A stretch of 64,000 nt of DNA from the NCBI GenBank assembly GCA_019279435.1, contig JAAALK010000284.1, positions 64,660,773-64,724,772 on the forward strand, in the 5' to 3' direction. Position numbers and translations under genes: made by a program. The DNA is from Zizania palustris (Eukaryota > Streptophyta > Magnoliopsida > Poales > Poaceae). Under the pieces are notes generated by a model that saw only the letters and a program-made list of their open reading frames with translations, made no database searches and had not been told where the DNA came from. Positions 1 through 9,886 of this stretch are shown here, piece by piece (position 1 is the stretch's first letter; every line of letters starts with the position of its first letter).

Positions 1-156
1 AAAATACTAGAGCTACGATTTATTTTTAAATGAAATTTTTAGGTCCGTATTTTAGCTCACTCATTTATGATCTACATTTAATTTTTTTTTTTTTGAAATT
101 CATTTATTAATTAATTTATTTTATTTTTAACGCCTTACGAAAATCAGGGCGTTACA
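1..156 (-). repeat. Partial 3' LTR of a Ty3/gypsy remnant (E0)
   Basis: Read on the - strand this LTR starts at 156 with TGTAACGCCCTGATTTTCG and runs out of the window to the left. The start motif and the A/T-rich interior resemble LTRs of Tekay/Del-like chromoviruses. Directly outside it (157-178) is a purine-rich strand containing AAGGGGG on the - strand, as expected for a polypurine tract before a 3' LTR. Only the first 156 bases are in view, so length and outer boundary are unknown. Confidence 0.7.
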
Positions 157-319
157 AATCTAACCCCCTTAACAAGAATCTCGTCCCGAGATTCGAAAAG
201 GCTAGAAGTAGATGGTTAAGGATAGGCTTCAATTTTCTTGGATTACTCCTTCAAACAGAAAGCTTCAAGACTGCATCTTTGGGATTGGGCTTGACTTGGC
301 TAGGGCTCTGATACCATCT
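157..319 (-). mobile_element. Very short internal domain of E0 with PPT and PBS
   Basis: About 163 bases separate two LTR ends. On the - strand a primer-binding site, TGGTATCAGAGC (complement of 305-316), matches the 3' end of initiator-methionine tRNA. A polypurine tract (around 165-172) precedes the 3' LTR. Nothing between them codes for protein. The two priming signals with no gag or pol suggest a non-autonomous derivative or an internally deleted copy of a gypsy element. The deletion reading is equally possible because only one copy is visible. Confidence 0.65.
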
Positions 320-1530
320 TGTAGCGCCCCGATTTAACAAAATCGAGACATTATTGAATTTCCATAGAAAAACAATAATACAAGAGGTTCATCATGCGAC
401 AACGTACATACGATAAAATCCATGGTACGCAGACCATATTTATTACAACATTGTTTTAATAAAAACGGTAATAAGATAATTAAACAGCGGCATGACAAAC
501 GTCTTCTTCAGGATCTTTCTTCTCGACTGGGTCGCTACTCCAGACCGTCTTCAAAGTAAGCATCCTCTGTGGGGTCCAACGGGTATGAGTACAAAAAGTA
601 CTCAACAAGCCACCGCAAATGCAAATAATAATGCAGGATAATAAACAAGGAAGGATAATGGCTAACATTGCGGAATAAAGCAGTTGCAGTTATGGCATTT
701 AGTGTAATCATATTTTAATCATGCGGAAAGTAAACATGAGCATCATCAACATCAACTAACTCGAGGAGTACGTTTTACCTCCTCGCGCAACAGTCCTTAC
801 ATGTCAATCCATCATGCACATACATATTCAAAGTAAACTAACTGGGGGATGTCACGCAACCCGCCCTTGACCGTGGGCTCGGCTTTTCGAAAAGATTTAA
901 GACTCTGATCAGAGATGTACTACTGTACCCACAAGGCACGCACTCATCTCAACGAGATGACCCATTTCACGGGAACTCGTGCCAAAACCTCAATATGATA
1001 TGTTCCAAGCGATAACCACCCGCTCTAGGTTTCGCCGGCGCGCCGGGCCGCATCCCGGCTAACGTCGCACCCCCTTTTGCGCCACATTGGTACAAGTCAC
1101 CCGCAGGTGCAACTTGACCCATCTCCAAATGGTGGCCTCGGTTTGGAACAACCCATACCTTAGTTAGGACTTACCCACTAGACTTGTGGTTAGTACGTAA
1201 GTGTATTGCAACGGATCCCTCAGACCGGTCCTTATAGTGCCCCGGGTGCTACCGACCAATGCCCTAGCTTGCACCCAGAACCCACCATGCATACACTCAC
1301 AACCATGACTCATCACCAACAGAATTTCCAAGGATAAGAAGTAACGGGGATCATATAATAGAACCATTTTGCTACGACTCATTTTATCCTATAGCGGCCG
1401 TGTCAATACTTTGGACACTAGCTAATATCATTAATCATATGGTGACAAGGAGGTTAGGCGAGATAGCATGGCTTGGGTTGCACTACAAGGTCGGGGGATC
1501 CTAAATAATTATAATGTAAGGGTTCATTTG
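320..1530 (-). repeat. 5' LTR of E0, truncated
   Basis: On the - strand the LTR ends at 320 (plus-strand text TGTAGCGCCCCG) three bases from the PBS. Its terminal bases are inverted relative to the TGTAACGCCC start at 156, as LTR ends should be. A stretch around 575-605 (gagtac...gtactc...caag) resembles one at 33563-33590 in solo LTR E4, so the two belong to related families. The distal end is missing. Somewhere near 1530 the sequence changes to copia gag coding sequence, so the right edge is approximate. No gene is seen here; the ORFs are short and unsupported. Confidence 0.6.
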
Positions 1531-1539
1531 ACTAATGCA

Positions 1540-2465
1540 TATATAACCTATGTGTTTTAGCGATAGTCAATTCCAACATGGGTTCAATATGTTCAAAAGA
1601 ATGGTTTGGTGACTTGCCTCTCATGTGAGCACAAGGAGTCTCATGAAAATTAGAACGAGAATGAGAGACAGACTCATGTATACCAACAGGTGGCTGATAC
1701 ATGCCTCGTGCCCTCATCTCCTAAGAACATCGCTCATCCTTCATGCGAAAAAAACAGAAACCAACCAAATGTCCCACCCTCTAGCGATATGAGCAATGGA
1801 AAATATTTTTAGGAGTAGGGATATGAGTCTTGGGAGCAATCCTCACGTGCTCTCTTGGTTTCTACTGAGGGGCTTTCTTAGGTTGAGGTGTTTTCTTTGT
1901 GAGGTGGATGGGATTCTTGGGCTTTTGTGGAGTGTCTAACTGGGCTCTTTCTTTCTATAGGGTAGTGGGTGAAGTGAACACTGTTTTGCTCTTAATATCT
2001 AGAGTGGTTCTCTCAAAACCCAATCCTAGAGCTAACCCTACCCTATCAGCACACATCTTGGTCTTGGCCAAGAGCAAATCCATCCTACCCTTCCCTTCAG
2101 TGTATTTATCCACCACAGAGAGAAAGTAATCATTTCCAATCATGAGTTTTTCAACTTGCCCTTTAGCAAAGATGAGTTGGTCCTTTAGGGTGATGCAGGT
2201 GGAACAGGCTGGTTGCACATCTCCAATCTAGCCTCTAGTTCTTTAACTTGTTTGTCTCTAAGTTCAATGCTTTCAATGAGTAATGGGCAATTTGAACAAG
2301 AATCAGAAATAAGAGGTCTAAAATCCACCACAATGAGCTCTTTCTGTGCAATCTCAAGCTTATCGATAGTTTGAGCATGCACAGACCGTAGATCGGCAAG
2401 CTCACTCATGACTACACAGCGGGACTCACACTCAGCATCATATAACTTAGACTTAAGCAAGACAT
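1540..2465 (-). pseudogene. gag: Copia (Sirevirus-like) gag, distal part, broken
   Basis: Two adjacent - strand frames (2460-2185 and 2218-1955) encode a charged heptad-like coiled-coil region with regularly spaced Cys pairs (CSNCP, CSTC). This is typical of the long gag C-terminal half in Sirevirus-type copia elements. Further along on the - strand (about 1780-1740) is a decayed CCHC zinc knuckle, in which the second Cys is Arg and a stop codon follows. The 1717-1532 frame continues as low-complexity gag. The fragment abuts the start of E1 at 2468, so E1 probably inserted next to or into it. It is a different family from E1, judging from the coiled-coil sequence. Confidence 0.6.
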
Positions 2466-2467
2466 AC

Positions 2468-4185
2468 TAAGGAGCCATGTTGAAAATCATGGGCCTCATG
2501 TGATGAGTGATTATCAATGAAAGTCAAAGAGAAAAGAGACAAAGAGGAGACGAGACCTGTCGTGTCTTGGGCTGCGTGTGACTCAGGTACATGGGCCGGC
2601 CCAATCCGGGTACATGTGCCAGGAATGACAGGTGATCCGCTAGTTTATTGACCGGGTTTGACCCATGTAAACAGGCAGCGAGCGATTGTCGGGATGAAGG
2701 AGCCGTAGAATCGGGCTGGCCCAATCTGGGTACCTGGTGTGAAGACAACGGACGCTTGTCGGTTTCAGCGTAAAACCGACACATCTATCCAGACTGTTCA
2801 TCGAGGATCTGATAGTCCTGAAGCGAAGCCGTAGCTGCTACGAAAGCTCCGCATCAGGACAAGCTACCTTTAGTTCGGTTTTTACTATTTTGCCTTTTAG
2901 GCTCACAGTATGTGTTAGTTGAGTTTGTAAAAAACCTAAGGGCATTTTAGTCTTTTCAGTTTATTTCAGTGTCTGTAAAAACCCTAAGGATATATTAGGT
3001 TTTTCTTGATTTATTGGGCTGCATATCAATAGGGCCCCAATTCCCCTAGGGTTTCTTAACTCACTTTATTGAAGAAAAAAATCAGAGTTCAACAAAATTT
3101 CCCTTCTTCCTCCTTCGGCCGCCACCCGCCAGCCTATTTTCGTGTAGCCGCCGCAGACGATTTTTGGGTCGCCATCAGATTTTCTAAACGCTGGCTATTT
3201 GTTAGCTTCTCGATCGTGCACGAGGTCTCTGCCCAGCGCCTCGGCAACTCCACTCGCATTGTGCCAAGTCGTACCGCAGGTTCATTCATCACTTGAAAAA
3301 TTTCACTACCGTGCCATTATTTTTATCTCGTCTTGATATGTGTGCTGTCAATGTTTTATCATGCTGCTTGCGTGCTGTTGTCCCTAAACATGGCTCCATT
3401 AGTCAAGCCTGCACTTGCCTGCTGCATGTGATGTAACTAGTCAAGGAAATCTCACTGTTTTTTCTGTTCCCCATTTCGTTTCAGCAGTGCAGTAGTTTGA
3501 TTTTGCCTCTGCTCATCAAGCGTATTGTTTGTTGTGTGCACTGTTATTGCTTGGTTCAAGGAACACACATCATAGCAATTTAGCACAGCTTCAATCCACT
3601 CAGGCTTCATACTGCTGCTAGCATTAACATTTTTTTGAACAAGCACATTAGAATCTGAACAGTAAAACAACACAATATTCTTTCTATCTCGATCTACGTG
3701 TATATACCGTGCGTTTAATTTTAAAAATGATCTGAGATTGATTCTGAATATTCCGTGTGATATTAATTTACTGCAGGTAGTTTATTCTGCCATTGTCACT
3801 TTGAATCATTTGTGAGCATTTTTATTTACAACATTCAGTTTGTCTGATTAAATGCTTGTGTATTTTTAATGGTTATGCATATGCTGATTGAAATGCCTGA
3901 GTTAAATGATCTTTTAATCTTCCTTTAAGTACTTTGTTGGTGTCTTTTTTCAATTAGAACACTGATCGTTTTTAGGCTAGATTATTTTTAGTGCATATGA
4001 TCTCTCATACTGTCACATCACTTCATAATTGACATGAGAGTGATAGCACCTTTTTAATATGTGTTTTTTGGTCTGATTTTCTGGTTATCTTTTGAGGTGC
4101 GTTGAGTGTTGGGAGAAGGCCATCGATTCGAAAGAATTTTTGAGGTGCCCATTCACCCCCTCTGGTCTCTACAATCGGTCCTACA
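2468..4185 (+). repeat. E1 5' LTR
   Basis: The LTR begins with a degraded TAAGGAGCCATG (TGAGGAGCCATG in the 3' copy at 40583) and ends with CGGTCCTACA at 4185, two bases before the PBS. Positions 2468-3085 align with 40583-41243. Around 3010-3030 the TATA region is decayed (cf. TATAAATA at 41178 in the 3' LTR). The segment 3100-4180 is AT-rich and lacks the TTCGAAG array seen at the same place in the related LTRs of E3. The small ORFs inside have no recognisable domain. Confidence 0.85.
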
Positions 4186-4187
4186 AG

Positions 4188-4199
4188 TGGTATCAGAGC
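4188..4199 (+). other. E1 primer-binding site
   Basis: TGGTATCAGAGC lies two bases after the LTR end and is complementary to the 3' end of plant initiator-methionine tRNA, the usual primer of Ty1/copia elements. Confidence 0.9.
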
Positions 4200-4250
4200 C
4201 TGATTAGGGCTTTTCCATACCTTAACCGGTTCTAACCCAAGGTAGCGATC

Positions 4251-6742
4251 ATGACTTCTTCTAGTAAGGTTCCGTCCCTTGAGGTCTTTTGCTACAACTA
4301 TTGGAAAACTCGCATTCGAGCCTATCTATTGAGCCAAAGCTCAGGGATATGGGATATGTGTGTTCATGCTACTTTTCACAGTGCTTCCGGCTGCATAGTG
4401 TACTACCCCTAAGATAGTCGCTCTGCATGACCTGAACAACAAGGCAGTGAACATATTGTTTTCTGGTTTAGGTCCCAACGAGTGTGAGCGTGTTAGCCAT
4501 CTCGACACTGCTCGAGAGATCTGGGCTACCCTCCAGGCACACCATGAGGGAACAACTCGGTCAAGGCTAGGCTCTATCATTCCTACCAGCGAGAATACAA
4601 AAACTTCTCACAAAAGTCGGGTGAGACTGTTGAAGCTTTGTTTGGTCGCTTTCAGTCGATCATTAACAAGCTTCGGGCCAACAAGGCCGATCGAGATCAG
4701 CTGGTCTCAGATCATGAACATGCGCTCAAGGTTCTTCATACCTTGGACCCTAAGATCTAGGAGATCAATGTATCCTCTATTGTTGAGAGCGCTTCTTATG
4801 ATACCTTGACCGTCGTAGAGATTTTCAGTAAACTCAAGGCCTCAGAGGTTGATATTCATTTGAGATCAAATCTAATTAGTTCTGGCTCAAAAACCATGGC
4901 CCTTGCGATGCCTTCTACTGATTCTGCTTCTTTGAGTTGTGCTTTGTCCTCTTTGATGTTTATCACTGAGGACCAATTGGACTTGATAGGAGATGATGGC
5001 TTGTGTCTTTTCAATAGTCGGGTTCGTCATTTCTATGACAAGAGGATGTTCAAACGACATGGCATGAAACATGGCTGTTTTAAGTGTGATGATCCAGGTC
5101 ATTTCATTGCCAACTGCTCCAAGTGGAACACACACAAAAAGGGCACCGGCGGTGGCTCCTACGACTCCAACAAGCACGATAGCTCCACCTTCACAAAGGG
5201 CAAGCCTAAGACGAGGTTCTTTCGAAAGGCCCTGAAGAACTACCGGCGCGAGAACAAGAAGAGAGACAAGGCCTTCTTCGCCGAGATGGAGAGAAGCTAC
5301 TCTAAGAGATCATCATCTTCTTCCTCTTCATCAAGCTCAAGCGATGAGGAGATCGTGATCAAGAAAGGGAAGGACAAGGATGATCAGGCGTGCCTTTGTT
5401 TCATGGCCTTCGGGGACAAGCCGAAGAGCCACTCGGACCGCAACCGAAGATCCCGCAAGAGCGTCTGCTCAATGGCTCTTGGGGATAAGGAAGATAAGGG
5501 CTCCCCCGACAACTCCAACAACAATGACGACGAGAAGGTATCTTCTTATGAATAAGAAGTCGTTGAATTACTTGAAGAGAACCGCTAGGAGTTAAAATAT
5601 CGGGAGAAACTGCTTAGAGAGGCTAAGAAGAAGATAGATGAGCTTGAGAGTGAGCTTGCCATAGCCAATGGAAAGTTTGAGAGTCTATCTTCTTTCCCTT
5701 GCTTGGGTGAGAGCAGTGTGTGCCCTAACTATGAGGTGTTGTTATGTGACCTGATGACTCTAAAGTCCAGATACACAGAGAGGGTTGATGAGAGAGACGC
5801 TTTGGCCACTTAGCTTTAAAGAGCTCAGTTGGAGCTGAAAGATGCTCATGCCATTGTCATCGTGCCCTATAGAGACTGCCCATCCCATTTAGCTATTTTA
5901 GCTGAGCTAAGAGCCAAGAGTGATGAGCAGTTGGGCGAGTTAGAGAGAGTGAGAGCTGAGCTAGAGAAGACTAAGCTTGAGCTCAAGACATTGTCAGTTC
6001 CACCCACTGTCTATGAGAACTGCTTGTCTCTGAGGTTGGAACTAATCAAGCTGAAAGATTTGAAGTCTGTCCAAGTTGATGGAGAGTGTGAGATCTGCTT
6101 GTCTCAGGTGGAGGTGCTAGCTTCCTTGAGAGAGGAGCAAGCTGATGCTCAGGATGAGAACTCTTACCTCCGTCAGATCTTGAGTTGGGTGAGTGCTAAA
6201 GAGCCACAGCTCGACATGATGATTCAGTAGTTAAAGAGGCAGGATGGGTTTGGAGTAGGTTACACCTACACCAAGGCTGACTTTGAGAGTTCCCTGAGTC
6301 ATACAGTGGAGTGGAGTAAGATGACTCTAGAGCAGAGATATCCCAAGACTCACTCCACTAAGTCTTTTCAGGCCTGTCAGCCCAAGGATGGAGTGTTCCA
6401 AGAACAACTTAAAGCTCCACCCAAGAAGCCTATCTGTATCTCGAAGCCCAAGCACTTCCACACTTCTCTTGACTCTCTACTTGAACCCTCTCACACCAAA
6501 TAGCATACACCCAACACCGCCAAGCCCAAGAAACCCAAGCCTCAACCACATCCCAAGAAGCCTACCTATCATTGTGAGTTCTGTCAGAGAGATGTGCATC
6601 TTGTGGAGTTTTGCTTCAGGAGGAAGCGGGTTGAGAGGGCAGAGAGAGCTCTAGGTGGGCAGGAGTTGTTTAGAAGCATGGTGGTAGATAGAGAGTCCCT
6701 CGACGTGGAGAGAGGCTAGAGGCCAGGGCGCGTTGTGTATGT
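4251..6742 (+). pseudogene. gag: E1 gag polyprotein, broken
   Basis: Gag forms the particle and binds element RNA. An ATG at 4251 starts a frame that stops at about 4408. The capsid-type region resumes at 4447 and again at 4806-5555. The last piece holds a CCHC zinc knuckle (5076-5117, CFKCDDPGHFIANC), a Lys/Arg-rich stretch, a run of about 12 Ser followed by Asp-Glu (5310-5350) and acidic repeats. A charged coiled coil follows (5829-6230, with CPSH, CENC and CEIC pairs). A second CCHC motif (6573-6614, CEFCQRDVHLVEFC) follows in another frame. At least three frameshifts or stops separate these pieces. E2 cuts the gene at 6748 in an Arg/Gly-rich stretch, which resumes after 30893. Confidence 0.85.
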
Positions 6743-6747
6743 GGTGG

Positions 6748-8052
6748 TGTTGACATGAAAACGTGCCCCCGCACTTGGGTCAGTTCGACGATCCAAAAGT
6801 GCACGGATACTTAGGGACAGGCCTAAGCGTGACGTGGCACCGACGTCGCGTTCCGACTACCCTTAATAGTGATAAGGGGGGTGGAGTCGCCAGACAACTA
6901 GATTACACAAAATAATCTAATTAGCCGAAAAAGATAGATTAAACAGAATAAAATCAACAAACCAGTCGGAGCCCCGCCTGGTTCGAAGTCTGATGCGAAG
7001 GGGTCACCGAAGGGTACCTTCGGCGTCGAGTGCAAAGTACTCCACCGAAGGGTGCTTCGGCGTTCGGACTGATCCGGTCAAAGACGGGCTCCGATCGGAT
7101 CTGGACGCGGTGATCACCTCCGAACAGCGGGGTTCGGCGTACGATCTCCGATACATCGAACTAAGAAATATTGACGTGAGGGCCACGCACGAGTGCAACT
7201 TCGTCCGATGCGGAGTTTGGTCATGGCGAAGCCCGTTGTGACGAAGTACGCTGGCGAAGCCTGCAGCCCCGCCGAAGGGTGTCCTGGGGACCTCCAAAAC
7301 CAATCTCTCAGCTCAGGATACCTCCGACGAAGTGGCTCCGAACGTGCGAACCTGCAACAGAAGAGTGCGAAGTACCAATTTGGCCTGAGGACCGAATTTT
7401 GCTAAGTGTTGCACTAGTAGCGAAGGTAGCAATCTATTACGCAGATTAGCGGATACTTCATAGGTGAAGTAACAAAGCGATAGCAATCTATTACATAGAT
7501 TAACAGATACTTCACAGGCGAAGTAACAAGGGTTACCACTATTCCGTAGTGGCCGGCGGAGGGCTTCCAGGCAAACCGACGAAGAGGTACAGGAAAAATA
7601 AAGGTAAAGTAAATGCGATCAAAGCATTGGCTTTGGTTTGGTTTGAGTTGGGGGCTCTCCACGCCGGCCATGCCTCTCTATTTATAGGGGGTTAACTCCT
7701 AATCTAATCTGCTATTAATCCGGCCAGATAGAGATAGAGATTGAGCCGATGACGCAAACAACTCTATCTCTGCCGAGGTGGGCTTCGGCCAGGCCCGTCG
7801 AGGCCTGCTCCTCGGGCCGAAACTTCGGCAGTGTGGGCCTCTGAAGGCTTCCGAAGCTTTGGCAGCATGGGCCTCCGAAGGCTTCTTGGCCGAAGCCCAT
7901 GGGTTGGCTACAGGCTTTCGAAGCCCATAGCTCGATGGACTTCGGCCCTATAGAGCTTTGGATAGACCCTGGATATGTGTACCTTCGACCCAAATCACCA
8001 AAAACTGATATTTTGATAATCTAGCCATTAATGCCATTTTTTGCTATCAACA
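6748..8052 (-). repeat. E2 3' LTR (left copy)
   Basis: In plus-strand text it runs from TGTTGACATGAAAACG to TTTGCTATCAACA, with short inverted ends TGTTGA/TCAACA. On the - strand a TATAAATA box lies at 7686-7679, giving the transcription direction. CCGAAGG and CTTCGG words are frequent (6995-7330 and 7780-7990). Two imperfect direct repeats with a period of about 54 bases start at 7427 and 7481 (core tagcaatctattac). It corresponds along its length to 29572-30893 with scattered substitutions. Confidence 0.9.
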
Positions 8053-8069
8053 CATGCCCCCTACCTTTT
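8053..8069 (-). other. E2 polypurine tract
   Basis: On the - strand AAAAGGTAGGGGGCATG ends exactly at the start of the 3' LTR. This is the purine-rich primer site for plus-strand DNA synthesis and fixes the - orientation of E2. Confidence 0.8.
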
Positions 8070-8137
8070 AGTGAACTAGCGAACTAAAAGCACAACGAGC
8101 TGAAGATGATACCATCCATATCGGCTTTTTGACACTT

Positions 8138-8450
8138 TTATGACGTTTGCCACACACTTGGGAAATACCTTTTCAAGTATCTACCATTCAAAGCTCTTCG
8201 AAACCGCTCTCCCTGTAGGGATTCCAACACGTATGCGTTGCCGATAGCGATTTTGGCTATCTTAAAAGGACCTTCCCAACTAGGTGACCATTTGCCAAAT
8301 TTGGGCTCTTCGTGCCTAAAGGCAAAATATTTTTCCATACCAAGTCTCCTATTTGAAACGATTTTGGTTTAACCTTCTTATTGTAGGCTCTAGCTACTCT
8401 CTTCTTCTCTACTTCTATGGCTTCTAAAAAACCTTCCGATCAACCCTTCG
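8138..8450 (-). pseudogene. pol: E2 integrase C-terminal remnant
   Basis: The - strand frame from 8338 to 8138 carries a basic, aromatic segment with the W-E-G-P-F...YLKRYFPS arrangement (GPY/F-type module) found at the C-terminus of gypsy integrases. It stops just before the PPT. Upstream, in a shifted frame near 8430-8345, a Lys/Arg-rich stretch of the same module is readable. The zinc-binding HHCC domain and the DDE catalytic core expected before it are absent, so only the DNA-binding end of integrase remains. Confidence 0.75.
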
Positions 8451-8794
8451 GCTAGGGTCTCTCAAATACTGGACGATTGGACTCTCCAATCGCCCTTACA
8501 GGTTTCAGAGGGCCTCGTTGGTCCACCTTTTGAAAAAACCTCTAAAACACTGACTCCGGGGTGCCCCCCGAGCCATTCCAGCTCCTACCGAAGCCTGGCC
8601 GAGGTGGCCATTCGGAGTGTGCTGGGCCGAAGCTCTTCGGAGGGTTCGGACTCCGAGGAGCCTTCCCCGCCCGGGAGGCTTCGCACTATGGGCTCCGGCG
8701 TACCAGATCCTTTGATTGGCAGAGCACTCCGATCCAGGGGCTTTAGCGTGCGGTGGCCTTCGGCGACCCGAGGGGTTCGACCCGAGGCGTGCGC
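8451..8794 (-). other. Unassigned GC-rich spacer replacing the E2 integrase core
   Basis: Between the RNase H region and the integrase C-terminus there should be about 1 kb of integrase. Instead there are about 340 bases rich in CCGAAG, CTTCGG and CCTCGG words and without a recognisable domain on either strand. It could be leftover linker after a deletion or filler DNA. The CTTCGG words resemble the element's own LTR composition. Confidence 0.5.
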
Positions 8795-9285
8795 CTACCC
8801 ACCTTTAGTGGCTTCGGCAGTTGGACTAAACACCGGCTTCTCCAATACAGAAAATTTCCCTCTCCTGACTTGGTAGCCAGATGCTTGCTGAGCCAAATCA
8901 TTGGCAACTGAATTGGCTTCTCTTGACACGTGAGATATTTTGAAATCATCAAAAGTAGCAACTATGTCTAGACATTTGTCCAAGTAGCTATTCAGTAAGC
9001 CATTAAAACATTGAGCATTCTTAGCTACTTGTTGTACTACTAATAACGAATCACCATACGCGCGAACATGTTTAGCGCCTACAGACTCTAGTAATTCAAG
9101 ACCTAGCAACAAAGCCTCGTATTCGGCTTGGTTATTAGTGGAAGAAAACTCTAGTCGGGCTGAGCTTTCAAAGCGCATGCCATTAGGTGATATGAGAACC
9201 ACTCCAATACCTTGGCCACTCTTGCAAGCCGAACCATCAAAATAGATTTTCCATGGTACTACCTCAACTAGAGCAATAGCATCAC
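8795..9285 (-). pseudogene. pol: E2 second (additional) RNase H domain
   Basis: RNase H removes RNA from RNA-DNA hybrids during reverse transcription. The - strand frame 9202-8795, continued upstream to about 9270, shows the plant-type aRH arrangement. It has Asp in YFDGSA, Glu in NQAEYEAL, Asp in AYGDSLLV and Asp in VANDLAQQA. It lies after the ordinary RNase H and before integrase, the diagnostic position of the dual RNase H of Tat elements. An in-frame stop near 9290 separates it from the preceding domain. All four catalytic positions are present. Confidence 0.82.
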
Positions 9286-9286
9286 T

Positions 9287-9841
9287 CTAGCTAACATCTA
9301 TGTGATGATCAACTATAAAGTTGGCTACGACTTGGCCTTTCATCGCTCTTAGGGGCTCGTAGGCCAAATCATACTCAATCAACGCGTAAGCCCATTTTTC
9401 GATTCTTCCACTTAGAATCGGCTTCTGTAACATGTGCTTTATCACATCGGTTTGGCAAATGACAACACATGTAGTGGGGAGAAGATAATGGAGTAACTCA
9501 GTACACGCGTAATAAAGTGATAAACACAACCGTTCCACAAACGCGTACCTAGTTTCGGCGTCCAGCAGGCGGCGTCTCAAGAATGTTATGATGTACTCCT
9601 TCCCTCTACCTCCTGGGTTAGCACGGCTCCAATCACGCCACCTTCAGCGGCGATGTATAACCAAAACGGAATCCTAGCCTTGGATGCTCTCACCACAGGC
9701 GGTGATGACAAGCCTTGCCCCCCAAGCGAACTCGGCTTAGTTTTTTAGCCGGAGTATGGGGACAAAGGCATCAATCTTGTCGGACAAGTTGGATATAAAG
9801 CGACACAAATAGTTCAACTTGCCTAGCAACTTTTGCACATC
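9287..9841 (-). pseudogene. pol: E2 RT C-terminal end and first RNase H, broken
   Basis: The frame ending at 9737 contains the RT connection motif (QKLLGKLNYLCRFISNLSDK), which continues directly from the RT piece at 22149 once solo LTR B is removed. The 9580-9287 frame carries RNase H features (the YYACTELLHYLLPTTCVVICQTD stretch spans about 9515-9445 and ends with the catalytic-type Asp). Frame changes and stops near 9600-9740 break the domain, and the usual first catalytic segment is not cleanly readable. Confidence 0.75.
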
Positions 9842-9886
9842 TGTAGGACCGATAGTAGCGACCAGAGGGGGGGGGGGGTGAATGGG

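Noticed and set aside
3069..3296. Small ORF in the E1 5' LTR as a gene
   Set aside because: It lies downstream of the decayed TATA region inside the LTR and the frame is not supported in related LTRs.
4188..4199. tRNA gene fragment at TGGTATCAGAGC sites (also 11917, 43988, 305 and 58172)
   Set aside because: These 12-base matches sit next to LTR ends and are primer-binding sites; no cloverleaf follows.
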